Shown here piece after piece: positions 41,797 to 52,092 of a DNA stretch of 64,000 bases. The translations under genes were made by a program, and so were the position numbers. This DNA comes from Anthoceros angustus. Its lineage: Eukaryota; Streptophyta; Anthocerotopsida; Anthocerotales; Anthocerotaceae. The stretch is taken from contig VJWM01000003.1 of the NCBI GenBank assembly GCA_010909165.1, positions 1 through 64,000 of the forward strand. The letters are read 5' to 3'. The notes below the pieces were generated by a model. That model did no database searches, was not told the origin of the DNA, and saw only the letters and a program-made list of their open reading frames with translations. Within the stretch, counting starts at the first letter, position 1. The number at the start of each line of letters is the position of its first letter.

Positions 41797-43040
41797 GCCA
41801 TGGCCAGCTCAAGTTTAGTTTGTTTCCTCGCAAAACCCTCGCACCCTCCGCTTCGTATGTCACGGTGGGATTTCTGGGGCACTTCGTGGCTGTGCCATGA
41901 AGAGGATCTGGGCTCAATGCTGTCTCGATAAAGATGTACTTGATGAATGTGAACACGTGAAAATTGGCATTGGCCTCAAGAGCTCGTGTGTACATACATG
42001 CATATTAACGATGCCTACCAAGCTCTCATTCCTGGAGCATGTCCGTCTCCATGGCACGCCGTCATGTTCATCGATCAAGCCCTCCGTCAAGCCCTGAACA
42101 AAACGCACGTATCCAGGACCCAGGACTGCCATCTATCATTCATCTGCTTGCAATTGTCCTCTACCAGCAGGCCTTTGAGTGGAGCAAGCTTGTGGTAGGC
42201 CCACATAGGTGCATAGCTCCCACAGTTGGCATCCATGTTCACAAACTGCATGCTACGTGCACATGTCTGCAGACCGCACATACATGTGACCGACTCGGGT
42301 AAAGCCATGCCTTCTGCTCCCATGGCACGGTAGAGAAGAAGAGGGGATTCCTGCCCCATCCCCTGCTGGCCAGGAATACCCAGCCCACCCCTCCTACAGA
42401 TCATGGCATCCCACATCTTTTATGACAAGTCTATCGAATCTGTGCACCCTCCAAGCTGAGGCAAGTCGCATACATGTTCACCAAAACTGTTGGCTAGCGC
42501 AAAACTGTAGTGCAAGCACGTCAGATAAATCAGATTCATGTCCCCGTTCGCATGAAGCAGCTTTCCCTTCTCCAATGCCCTGCAGCGCCCACACTTTCAC
42601 GTGCCTTCCTGACAGTACCCTGCAGCCTCCTGCAAGTTACCCCCGGCTTTTGATCCAGTCCAGTTCTTTGACGAAGGGCTCATGGGGGCACCAACACGAT
42701 GCCACACAGCGGCGATGCTCAAAGTTGCTGCCAGTGTGTTGCTGCTGCCGTTCAGTTCATTGGTGATATGAAATACCGGTGGTACCTATTATCTGCTTCC
42801 GTGCGATGATGCCATTAACGAGACTCTCGACAAAGCAACGGATCCTCACAAAATATTTGTGGAGCAGACAACAACCTGTGCGGGAAGACAAGGGGTTTGA
42901 GCTTCTGCCCATGGAATGGTTCCATCTTCTATACATTTGGCGATGGAAGCAAGAACGGCAGCAACAAATCGCAAGCAGACTCACTATTTTAGTCCACATG
43001 GATGGATTTTTTCTCTTTGGCCGGGTCGGTGAAGGAAGGA
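41797..43040. other. Non-coding interval after the SABATH gene
   Basis: No gene, RNA or strong repeat recognised. Short frames are inconsistent and without family motifs. A GATAAAG near 41926 could serve as a near-upstream polyadenylation element for the SABATH gene, but this is weak. Confidence 0.4.
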
Positions 43041-43822
43041 GGTATTTTTAGGGCACCAATTTCGGGCTAGCCGTAAAAATCAGGTGGCCAGGTGCGGGGC
43101 CCGCTGACTCCCTCGTGCAGAGCAGGCATGACCATGTAGTCCATACCCTCTCAATCCTCTCAATCTGCCATATGAATATGTATATACCTCTGTATGCCAC
43201 CGGCAACCCGGGTCACGCCAGACCCAACAAGGGCAACGCCAAACCCAACAAGGGCAACCCGGGTGACGCCAAACCCAACGAGGGCAACAACCAACAAGGG
43301 ACCCAACAAGGGCAACCCGGGTGACGCCAAACCCAGGGTCACGCCAGACCCAACAAGGGCAACGCCAAACCCAACAAGGGACCCAACCCGGGTGACGCCA
43401 AACCCAACGAGGGCAACAACCAACAAGGGACCCAACAAGGGCAACCCGGGTGACACCAAACCCAACAAAGGGTTATCGCTTCCAGACATAGGTATCCGAC
43501 ACGCAAAATGCAAATTAGGAGGATCGAGACCGAAACCGCTCCAATGTGGGGGGCTGATCCGACCACCAAACCACAGCACCTGCGACAATTTCGAACAAGA
43601 CAGGTATAATCATATACAAACCAAAAGACAAAAATGCCCCCGAACGACGCACCCCCGGCCGGTGGCCGGTGAATTGCTGGACCGTATAGACGATCTCTAC
43701 GTCATGGATGTTAATGGCAATGTGCGGGACATGACCATGAAGTACACCAATGTCAGCGGGCCCCGCACCTGGCCACCTGATTTCTACGGCTAAGCCCAAT
43801 TTCGACCATATTTTAGGGCTTC
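43040..43822. mobile_element. MITE-like TIR element with internal tandem array
   Basis: 43046-43145 and 43718-43812 are inverted copies. The left has GGGCTAGCCGTAAAAATCAG and then GTGGCCAGGTGCGGGGCCCGCTGA. The right, inverted, has GGGCTTAGCCGTAGAAATCAG and then the same GC-rich string. They extend outward to AGGGC..AATTTCG. The arms are about 80-100 bases with scattered mismatches. The interior is the tandem array 43199-43470 and spacer; there is no transposase. Confidence 0.7.
43199..43470 (+). repeat. Higher-order tandem array of CCCAACAAGGGCAACCCGGGTGACGC units
   Basis: Basic units of 17-26 bases (CCCAACAAGGGCAAC, GCCAAACCCAACAAGGGCAAC) are arranged in a super-repeat of about 130 bases seen twice. 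One frame is open through it (NPTRATPNPTRATRV), but this reflects the repeat length and not a protein family. Confidence 0.8.
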
Positions 43823-44064
43823 GCACCGCGTCTACATAAAGCCAGTCAGCCTATGGAGCTGTGTAAGGCTTAGGGTTTTGAGGGAGCCAGTGGAGCTGTA
43901 AGCTCTCTCTATGGAGGCGCCCGCGCTTGTATTGTGTCCCTGTGTTCACCATGGCTCTGTTGACGCATGCGAAGGTCTCCGTGATTGTACAGGATCATTT
44001 AATCTACTTTTGTAGCTGGATTTCTGTCCTTCCGTGTAATCTGAAGCTGCGGTCTGTCGCCAAA

Positions 44065-44144
44065 GTCTGCTATGATGACTCTAATAATCCCAGCTCGCTT
44101 CGAGGTCTTTCGAGATTTATGAAGAGAAACAGATCTGAGCAGGC
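44065..44144 (+). ncRNA. Candidate C/D-box snoRNA, copy 1
   Basis: C box ATGATGA at 44072-44078 and D box CTGA at 44135-44138, 67 nt from C start to D end. Flanks GTCTGC (44065-44070) and GCAGGC (44139-44144) can pair over 6 bp (one wobble) with a single bulged base. The 56-base interior is identical to copy 2 except one base, while surrounding sequence is clearly less similar. Expected role: guiding 2'-O-methylation of an rRNA or snRNA; the target was not identified. Confidence 0.55.
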
Positions 44145-44355
44145 CTGACTCCTGGTTTCTTTCGTGCTGTTTTATCGTATGTCCACCACATCTGCTTTGC
44201 TACGAAGGTCGGTGCGGTCTGTCGTCCAGACTCCTGTGCTTGCCTTGTGCCCCTGTGTCCACTACTGCTCTATTGACGCATGTAAAGGTTTAATCAACAT
44301 CTGTAGCAGGTTTTCTGTCCTTCCCCGTAATCTGTACCTGCTGTCTGGCACCGAA

Positions 44356-44435
44356 GTCTGCGATGATGACTCTAATAATCCCAGCTCGCTTCGAGGTCTT
44401 TCGAGATTTATGAAGAGAACCAGATCTGAGTAGAC
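44356..44435 (+). ncRNA. Candidate C/D-box snoRNA, copy 2
   Basis: C box ATGATGA at 44363-44369 and D box CTGA at 44426-44429, the same 67-nt span as copy 1. The terminal stem GTCTGC (44356-44361) pairs with GTAGAC (44430-44435), again 6 bp with a bulged base. Relative to copy 1 the 3' strand has two changes (C to T, G to A) and both keep pairing (G-C to G-U, U-G to U-A). That is the pattern of a structured RNA. Confidence 0.55.
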
Positions 44436-44999
44436 CTGACTTTCTTTCGTGCTGTTTTTTCGTATGTCCTCCACGTCTGCTGTCCTGCGAAGGTTGTTGT
44501 GGTGAAATCTTGCTGTGCCTGCGGTAGGTTGTTAGGGCAAGCTTCCCATGATTACATCTACCATGCTAATGCTGAACTTGTGATGACACTCGTCTACGGC
44601 TATGAGGAAGCTATGCACTTGTTGGGCATTAGGGTTTTTTACAGTCTTAGAGATCTGTTGTTCGTCCATGCCTCCGCGTGGTTCAAAGCCCTTTGTATTC
44701 CGATGGCTGTCTGGTCAGTCTCGGGCAATGACAACCCGTAAGTGGAGGCAGTCGGAAAGGAGATGGAGGTTCCCTGCTTCCCAACCTGCCTCTGTTTGCT
44801 GCGTCTGCGTTATACTGTTGGAATGTGGTGTGTGGTGTGAGTTTCTCTCGCTTCTTGGCGGTTTCACTTCGGCAGCGGGGAAGGACTTTGTTTGTGACAG
44901 CATTGTTCAAGGCAAGAATCATCTTGCAACAACGGAGAAAGAAAGCGCCGAATCTTCTTACTGATCTGAGCCACCTGGTGTGCACATTTCCAAGGGTGA

Positions 45000-45066
45000 T
45001 GGTGGCACCGAAACATGTGCCAGTCTTTACACCCTTGGTGGCACCGAAACATGTGCCAGTCTTTAG
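45000..45066 (+). repeat. Direct repeat of 33-36 bases
   Basis: GGTGGCACCGAAACATGTGC followed by CAGTCTTTA occurs twice in succession. The 44480-45180 interval otherwise shows nothing recognisable. Confidence 0.75.
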
Positions 45067-45453
45067 GAACCCTCAGTATGGCTTCGCTTTTCCATAATCT
45101 TCTTTGTACAGATTTGACCGTAGCAACATGACTATACCGCAGTTGTACAGGCCGAGGCTGTAGAAGTCATCCCAGAAAGCAGGATTCGCGTGCCAAATTG
45201 CAGCATTGGGCTGTAAAGTCACTACCCCAAAAGATGCACCGTGCATGCGTAGTGTTTTTCCGAGGCAACTACAACGCGGATTCTGCTTATTGCCTTACAT
45301 TGATACCGCCCCTCGGTTCACCAGACCTGTACGCCTGCACAAATTCAGTACACCAAATATTACGATACCATCCAGTTGGGTGCTATCCTGTTTCACTGTC
45401 TGGCCCCAACTCAAAAAAATCTTTACTGTGTCCTTCACAAATGTAGCCTGCAA

Positions 45454-45830
45454 TCAGTGCTTCGAGATGACAATTCCTCTTTCAGGCAATGCATCGAACA
45501 CATGCTGTGCATCAACTGTGTTCCTGGACTTCCCATGCGTGTTAATCAAACTGCCCGCAACAAACACATCAGCATGGAGGCCCTGTCCCATGAGCTGTGC
45601 GCATAAATGTCTTCCCACAAACAAGGCTGCCACATTTTCACAAGTCTGCAAGAGGCACACAAATGGCACGGAATCGGGTACAACCGTGCCTTGCTAACAT
45701 CTTCTGTTTGAGAGCCCTAAACGAAGTCTTCCACCAACGCTGTATAGCTCGTTTTCACCAAGAAAACGACAAGACAATCACTACAGAATGCAGGGATCAA
45801 ACCTCCCAACCTCTCTTGCCTCTTGTGACA
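45454..45830 (-). pseudogene. PPR protein fragment
   Basis: The minus-strand frame 45669-45454 reads MPFVCLLQTCENVAALFVGR, HLCAQLMGQGLHADVFVAGS, LINTHGKSRNTVDAQHVFDALPERGIV. These are the same two PPR units as at 37240-37660 and 53330-53560. Adjacent sequence to 45830 matches the non-PPR part of those copies. The MITE-like element at 45861-45971 abuts it. Confidence 0.7.
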
Positions 45831-45860
45831 AGGTCGTTGGTACCTCGACAAGCATTAATT

Positions 45861-45971
45861 AATGACAAGACACCTTTGGCCTGTTTGCAGATTACTGTAT
45901 TCAGAGTGATACCCTCATCAGTGAATGCAGTTACATATCTGGCAAACAAGCCAAAGGTGTTTGTCATCAAT
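45861..45971. mobile_element. Small MITE, CACCTTTGGCTTGTTTGCC family, copy 1
   Basis: Left end AATGACAAGACACCTTTGGC then CTGTTTGCAG. The right end, inverted, reads TTGATGACAAACACCTTTGG then CTTGTTTGCCAGAT. The arms are about 30 bases and the total about 110. The same family occurs at 52972-53081 and 58523-58626, with one half at 37658-37680. Confidence 0.75.
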
Positions 45972-46598
45972 GTTTTCGAGATCACTTTCTTCAACCGTGC
46001 AGCGGCTCGAAACCTGCCATCTCATGACACAAACAGCTGCTGACCCTAACTAATTAACGCTGCAGTCAAAAGGAAGCTCTCTACATCTCTGGAACTATCA
46101 CAACCCATAATCTATCCTACCCGGCCAGAAGAGGATACTCAGGGATGAGTTTCAGGGCTGGAACCTGCAGACTGGAGTAGCCAGGGTCCCCAAGGTCAAG
46201 ACAGGTTCCTGGGGTCCCAGCAGGACTCCAGACTTGGCAGAGAAATCGTCCTTCCTTGAACAGAAATCCGGCCCTGCACCTGCCGCCATCCTAGCTCCTG
46301 CTGCAGGGAAGGGCACAAGACGCGAGTGCCGGGCTGACCGAACTGGGAAGCCGACCAGAGGAGCAAGTAAACGTTAGGAGCTCCTCCTCAAAGCCCAACT
46401 GGGATGGAAACCTTGCCTGGACAGTACTGCCCATTTCACGACTTGTTAAGGCACGACTACTGTCAAGACGAAATATAGGTTAGGGTTTAGGATTTGGCGT
46501 GCAGGCCAACCCGCTCAAAGAGGTCCGCCACCTGCTACTGTGAGGCAACAAGGTCGGCGGCGGCGAGGAAGGTGGAGGCGCCGCGCATGTGGCGGCTC

Positions 46599-46676
46599 TG
46601 CCCCAAGCACGCAGTCTGCCCCAAGCACGCAGTCTGCCCCAAGCGCGCAGTCTGCCCCAAGCACGCAGTCTGTACC
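46599..46676 (+). repeat. Minisatellite, 18-bp unit GCCCCAAGCACGCAGTCT
   Basis: Four full tandem units plus a partial, with one A/G variant, just upstream of ROCO copy B. In one frame it encodes CPKHAV repeats. Confidence 0.9.
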
Positions 46677-46689
46677 TGATATCTCTGAG

Positions 46690-47500
46690 GGTGGATTACT
46701 GTGAAGGTTTTGGAAGGCAGGCGGCTTGCGAGGCTCTGGGCCAGCTTGTTGCATCCAGTCGCAGCTTACGAGAACTTCCAGCACCTAGGGTTGGGCTTGA
46801 TGCCGCGGGACTGGGTGCCCTGGCCAAAGGCTTCAACAAGGATTCTGTCCTGGAGAGTTTGGACCTAGGCACCTGGAGAGTTTGGACCTAGGCAAGAACA
46901 GTGTGGGAGATGCTGAAGGGGCACAGCACCTGGCCCGCATTGTGGCCACTGCTCCCCGTCTCAAGGTTCTGCCACTGGATGCCATGGGCATGGATGTGGC
47001 TGGAGCCCAGTGTATTGCAAAGGCTCTTCCGCTCTGTGCCATGCTCCGGGTACTGGCGTTGGATCATGGCGTTGCATTGTAGGGTCCCATTCCCGGCGGC
47101 CTCGGACCCATGGGCACTGTGCTCGGCCCATGAGCCATCAGCTGCGACGGAAGAGTGGATGCTCCTTGTCCAGTTGCTCCCGGAATGCAAAGCACTGCGT
47201 GTCCTGGACTTGCAGTTTCTCCAGGGCCACGCCTCGTTCAAGAAAGAGTTGCTGAGATCCTTGGAGAGCAACGCATCTCTGGAAAATCTCGACATTTCTT
47301 ACTGCGACGCCCTGATCTATGACATGTTCACAGACTTGATGAACTCTCTTCAAAGTACGGGATCAAAGTACGGGGAACAACATGGGAAGAAGAAGGAAAG
47401 GACGCAACCATCAATATAGCCTTGGCACGCAATGCCACTCAAGAGGCTTACTGGCCTTTGCTCGTGAACGGGCAAGGGCATGTGATGCCCTAGGCTGGGC
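46690..47500 (+). pseudogene. ROCO gene copy B: leucine-rich repeat region
   Basis: VDYCEGFGRQAACEALGQLV, RVGLDAAGLGALAKGFNKDS, VLESLDLG, then after a 24-base duplication (ACCTGGAGAGTTTGGACCTA) SVGDAEGAQHLARIVATAPR and LKVLPLDAMGMDVAGAQCIA. Then CKALRVLDLQFLQGHASFKK, ELLRSLESNASLENLDISYC. Units are LRR-like. Stops at 47080-47082 and 47490-47492 (TAG in place of the Lys of copy A) and frame changes disable it. It lacks the 33235-33400 insertion of copy A. Confidence 0.7.
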
Positions 47501-47502
47501 GC

Positions 47503-48972
47503 CTCTTCCTGTGCGGTGTCCCTTTGGCAGGGAAGACCACTCTCCGCACCACCATGATTCGCCCATGGAAACGACAGACTGACGCATCACCCGAGTTCCA
47601 GCTCGTCGAAGTTCCAGCTCGACTGAAGGAAACAATGTCTTATGCTCGGCGACGGATGTTTACCGTCACCGGTACCAGAACGGAAGGCATAGAAATCGAT
47701 GTGTTGCGCAACGACCATGATATGCAAGTTACCATATGGGATCTGGCTGGACAAGCTCAGTACCGAGCTCTGCAAGACTACCTCTTTCCGACCTTCAACC
47801 AAGCATGTGTCTTCCTGTTTGCGTTCAGCGCATTTGATGTCCGGAAACCTCACCAACTGCATCCGCCTAACATCCTGCAGGACAGGTTCAGAAGGAGCTT
47901 GGCGTACTGGCTTAGGTTCATCAACTCAAATTGTCGCAACGTGGGCTCTACTTTGCCTCAAATATTTGTGGTGGCAACTCATGTGGATCAGATGGAGGCT
48001 TCTGATGCTCTAGCATTACCGGATCTCCTACAACCCGTTCTGACACAGTTGGCCACCGAGTTTGATCAGGTTGTTCACGTGCAAACAACACCACTCTTCT
48101 CCATGGACGCTCGATCTGCCAAGAGTGTGAAACCCTTGCTGGACGCACTCATGGGATCGTTTCGAGCTCTATTTGCAACTAGACTGTTTTGGGTACCCGA
48201 GGTATGCAATCGATTGAGTGCTGTTTTGACTGCCTGGGTATCTCAAAATCCAGCTCAACACGTTGTGAGAAAACAGCAATTTCAAGCTTTGGGAGAGGAC
48301 ACCGGAGACATCGGTGACCATATCGATATACTGGTGAGGTCATCCAAGAGCAAAGATGGAACTATCGAGTTTCTCAAGGAACATGTGATTGCAAAGTTGA
48401 AATCTTTTTATGCTTCCCCTGAAGGCAGTCCGGGAGTCGAGCTTGTGGAAGGAATTATCAGGACCGAGTGTGTCGAAAAGCTCACTCTCTGTATCTACCG
48501 GCATAACCAGTCAGTGCTAACGCATGATTTGCTCAAGCGTGTTTTTGCATACCAACAAGACTGTAAAGGGGAGATTTTCTCCTCAATGGATCTGGCCGAC
48601 TTCAGCTGGTCCTGGCCAGAATGTCCTGAAGCCTTTTTGGAGAATGCCTTTGAGGGAGGTAAAGAGCTCTTAAGTGCTGGTGAAGTCTTGGATGTCTTGC
48701 AAAGGCGACGAACAGGTCTCCTTCAAACCATATCCAACATAGAACAAACCATATCCAACATAGATGCAGCTGTAGAGGAAGTCCTGCCTACAGAGAAAGT
48801 GGTGCTCGCACAACAAGACGCACCTTTTCAAACGTCTCGGTTTGTCAACATCCGACGTACTATATCCCTCCGTGGAACAACTCACCCGGAGATGGGGGAG
48901 CAACTGTTGCAAACCATCAATCAAGGGATAAAACATTTGAAGCACAATGTGAAAATTGTGGAGATAAAGTGA
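47503..48972 (+). pseudogene. ROCO gene copy B: Roc domain fused to C-terminal region, COR missing
   Basis: A 482-residue open frame. P-loop LAGKTTL (GVPLAGKT with upstream residues), G3 WDLAGQ and G4 ATHVDQM are all intact. After VVRKQQFQAL it jumps directly to GEDTGDIGDHIDILVRSSKS, so the counterpart of 34625-35390 (end of Roc linker and the whole COR domain) is absent. The sequence then runs through EGSPGVELVEGIIRTECVEK and a coiled-coil-prone SNIEQTISNIDAAVEEVL (a 24-base direct duplication of ACCATATCCAACATAGA-type units) to a stop at 48972. The clean fusion at a position corresponding to exon ends could be exon skipping in a retrocopy or genomic deletion. Confidence 0.75.
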
Positions 48973-49054
48973 AAGCGGGGGGAGTTAAAGTGGATGAAAT
49001 TGGCGAGACTTTGCACCGTATGCAACGTGAGATCAGCGACATCAAGACCTAAAA

Positions 49055-49313
49055 GATCCACCTCCACTTCGCATCCTCCAATGTCAAGTCAAATCCAGAT
49101 TGGCCCTGCACGATGTGATTCCCAAAGATGTTTTCGCACATGAAGTGGAGCTTAGCCGCTTTGCCCACACGCACCCCTGCAATCAATCTGTGTGCCAGAC
49201 CCACGTCTGCAGTGGTGATGTACGAACGTCTGGGTATCTGACTGCTTTCTAATTCTGCAGTGAAATTCATAATCTCATCCATCTTAGAAAGCAAGAATTG
49301 TAGAGTATCTTCC
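49055..49313 (-). pseudogene. Inverted ROCO segment in copy B
   Basis: These 259 bases are the reverse complement of the 259 bases at 36129-36387 of copy A (encoding EDTLQ...LLSKMDEIMNF to DLTLEDAKWRWI), with few differences. Flanks on both sides are in normal orientation: before it GAGATCAGCGACATCAAGACCT, after it CCATTTAAATCTGGACCTGA. The 153 bases following in copy A (36388-36540) are missing. Confidence 0.85.
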
Positions 49314-49317
49314 CCAT

Positions 49318-49760
49318 TTAAATCTGGACCTGACGGGACCAGCTGCGAGCCAGAGCACTCCCGTGCAAGAGGCATGGATTGCTCTGAAGAGTCTGTTCCA
49401 GCCGTTTCTGAGGGATCAAATGGCCGACAAACTCCAACGGCATGAGGTGCAATTTCGGAAAAGGCCTGAGGGAGGACCAGGAGTCGCATGGGTTTGCGAA
49501 CGGTGTATGCGGAGGGGAATTGACAAAGAAGTCTATCAGCCGCTCTGACGGGAGCAACTAAAACGTCGTGTGTTGCAGCCTAACTTCGGCATTTGCAGGA
49601 TTTGGAGTGGCGTTTTGTTCTTCCCCTGAAGGTGGTGCAGGAGTTGAACTTATCGAAGGGATCATCAGGATTGAGTGTGAAGGGAACCTCGCACCCTGTC
49701 TTTACCGACAGTCTCAATCAGTTCTAACACAGTTTGATGAAGTGCCTTCTTGAATATCAG
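49318..49760 (+). pseudogene. ROCO C-terminal module, copy B
   Basis: QEAWIALKSLFQPFLRDQMA, DKLQRHEVQFRKRPEGG and GVAWVCERCMRRG to a stop at 49548, then a shortened EDTGD-type block (GVELIEGIIRIECEGNLAPC, 49620-49710). It matches 36590-37050 and 37860-38280. Confidence 0.65.
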
Positions 49761-50389
49761 AAAAGCTTTCCAGGGCAGATTTCCTCCGGCTTGGATTTTC
49801 CCGATTATCAATGGTTCTGGCCAGCGAGGCCTGAAGCCCGTCTTTGAGGAAGCCAGGGACCTCTTAAGTACGTAGTCTCTTTCTGATGCGATGATACGAT
49901 GTGTTACATAGGGGAATCAGAACCCTTGAGGAAAGGACGTCAACTTAGACAGGTCTACAACGAGAGGGAAATTTGAAGAGTCCATTTGAATTAAAACCTA
50001 CAGAACCACTGTCTACTTCTTCTCTTAGACTCGTAGAGCAGGAACTACACCAATGCCCACATTCGCTGCTGTTCCAGCAACATTTCGCATTGACGTTGTG
50101 TCATTGAACAGTTCAACGAATGACATCGTGCCCTGCACCTTGGCAATTTACAAAACACAAACAATATGCACAGTTCCTCCGACGATCATAGCGTCTTGCA
50201 GAGAAGACATTGACTAATGACTAACACAAACTTGATCTGTGCATCTGTAGATTTTAGTGGTACGAACGTCTTGGGAAGAACAGCCAACCCGAGCTGGGAC
50301 AAGCCGCCAAGACTTTGGAAGTGGTGGGTCTGACTGGCAGCAATTGTTCACTACTCATGGTAAGACTTGCCCTGCCAAGGTTTGCAAGT

Positions 50390-51725
50390 TACTGATGCCA
50401 TCGTGTGTCCGGAACGCACTTGGTGAAAATACTGGTGTCACATGTACTGCCAGGATAGCAGGATATGCCCAGCAGGGGCATGGGTTCACGAAGCCTTTGT
50501 CTCTATGGTGCGATAAAGGTTAGGCATGGATGTGCGCGCCTCCTGCACAGGAGGGCACCAGAACGCTGGAGAAGGGGATGCAACTTCATGTGCAGACTAG
50601 AGAGCAATCAACGTGTTTGTGGCCAGCACTGGTAAAGGACATGGTATGGTAAAGACTATGCTATGTAGCACTGATTGCAGCAAACCTATGAGTTCGTTAC
50701 ACGGCATGTTCTCGATTGCGTTTCTCAGCCAGTTGTGGGATATGGAGCTATTGCAGTTAAAGATGGTTCCGGTACTGCTGACATGTTTCGTGCTTCAGGC
50801 CTCGTAGATCGTTTGAATTGATAAAATGTGCAGAGAAACGACAGACCTGCAAGTTCACAGGTTTGAAATTGGGGTGTTAGGAAGCTGGAGGTTATATTCA
50901 TAGTGGATCTCCTGCTCCTGCAATTGGGATTTTGCAGCTGGACTCTGGAGGCCTTCTTTCCCAGGCTTTAGGAAATCCTGCTGTCAGGAGAGATCATGGT
51001 TCTCCACAATCTCTGGCAGGTCACTCAAGTTTGCTTTAGACATGTCCAAAGGGTAACCAATACGCATGGAGGCACGGACTTGTACAAGAAAGCAGTGCGT
51101 CCAAGGTGAGAAACCGATTGCAAATCACCTCTTAAATGTCTACCTGAAGAGACATCGTCATCTGGATGCACTGATGGCAGGCTACACCCGCCATGAAGGA
51201 GACAGTAAAGTGGACTTTGAGTTGGTCCAGAGAATGAAACAGGATGGCTTGCAACCAGACGGTATCACATTCCTTAGTGTACTGCCTGTCTGCTGGACTG
51301 TGAACGAGGGGCGGAAGCCTTTTGAGGCAATGAGCAGACTCCACGGCATAGTTCCCACAGAAAACCACCACACATGCGTGGTGGATCTCCTGGGCCGCGC
51401 ATGACGAGTGGATGAGGCAATATGTTTAGTAAGGAGAAAGCCTTTTCTGTCCAATGCTGCAGTTTGGCACACACTGTTGGGTGCTTGTCGAAAACGGAGC
51501 AACGTCGAAGTAGGACTCCATGCTTTCAATGAAGCAATGAAGCTAGGCAAGAAAGACGCTGCAGCATACATATTGATGTCGAACATATACACCAGTACCC
51601 AGATGCAGGATCGGGTACAGACCACTAGAAAAAGGATTAAGGCATGGAAGCGGCCAGGTCAGAGCTGATGGACTGATGAGGAAGGACTGGTGCATAGTCG
51701 CTTGATTGGGGATGAGAAGCATCCA
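50390..51725 (+). pseudogene. PPR protein remnant with E-domain
   Basis: A degraded plus-strand gene. ARIAGYAQQGHG near 50450 is a PPR S/L-type unit remnant. Frame 51066-51404 has FELVQRMKQDGLQPDGITFLSVLPVCWTV and PTENHHTCVVDLLGRA, ending in an in-frame TGA. Frame 51408-51668 continues VDEAICLVRRKPFLSNAAVW, HTLLGACRKRSNVEVGLHAF, DAAAYILMSNIYTS and WKRPGQS, a typical E-domain leading into the E+/DYW region (VHSRLIGDEKHP in the next frame). Such proteins act in organelle C-to-U RNA editing. The stops and shifts make it a pseudogene. Confidence 0.75.
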
Positions 51726-51951
51726 CAACGTCAGGCAAGCCTAGATGAAGGGCTGTGTCAAGTGTTTTCCAAAACGAGCCACCGAGCAAGTAGAACCTAG
51801 AGACTAGGTGCTGGGAAGTGCAGGGAAGTGGACTAGGTGCTGGGAGGAGGAGCAGAAGGAATTCCTAAGACGTCCTACCAAGTCCGGCAAGCAATCCTGA
51901 TCTAGTCTTGAAGACTTTACAAACGAGCTCAACGTGCGAAGTGAAGCCCAA

Positions 51952-52092
51952 AGCAGGATCCCCTCCAGATGGACCTTTCCCAGAGCAGGATCCCCGCCAG
52001 ATGGTGCTTTCCCAGAGCAGGATCCTCTCCAGATGGACCTTTCCCAGAGCAGGATCCCCTCCAGGTGGTGCCTTCCAGAGCAGGATCCCCTC
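51952..52092 (+). repeat. Minisatellite, about 32-bp unit CAGGATCCCCTCCAGATGGACCTTTCCCAGAG
   Basis: Four to five imperfect copies of CAGGATCCCCTCCAGATGG then ACCTTTCCCAGAG. One frame is open across it (PEQDPRQMV), without family significance. Confidence 0.85.

Larger units (their letters stand above)
43925..44470 (+). repeat. Tandem duplication carrying the two snoRNA-like segments
   Basis: Blocks at about 43925-44170 and 44230-44470 share TTGTGTCCCTGTGTTCAC..., TTGACGCATGx(A)AAGG, TTTCTGTCCTTCC and then the snoRNA-like segment. Similarity is moderate outside and near-complete inside that segment. Confidence 0.7.

Noticed and set aside
43194-43793. 199-residue repeat protein (NPTRAT repeats)
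   Set aside because: The frame is open because of the tandem array inside a MITE; no start context, signal or homology supports a protein.
44572-44670. Third C/D-box snoRNA starting at GTGATGA (about 44580)
   Set aside because: A C box is present but no CTGA D box with pairing flanks follows within 100 bases.
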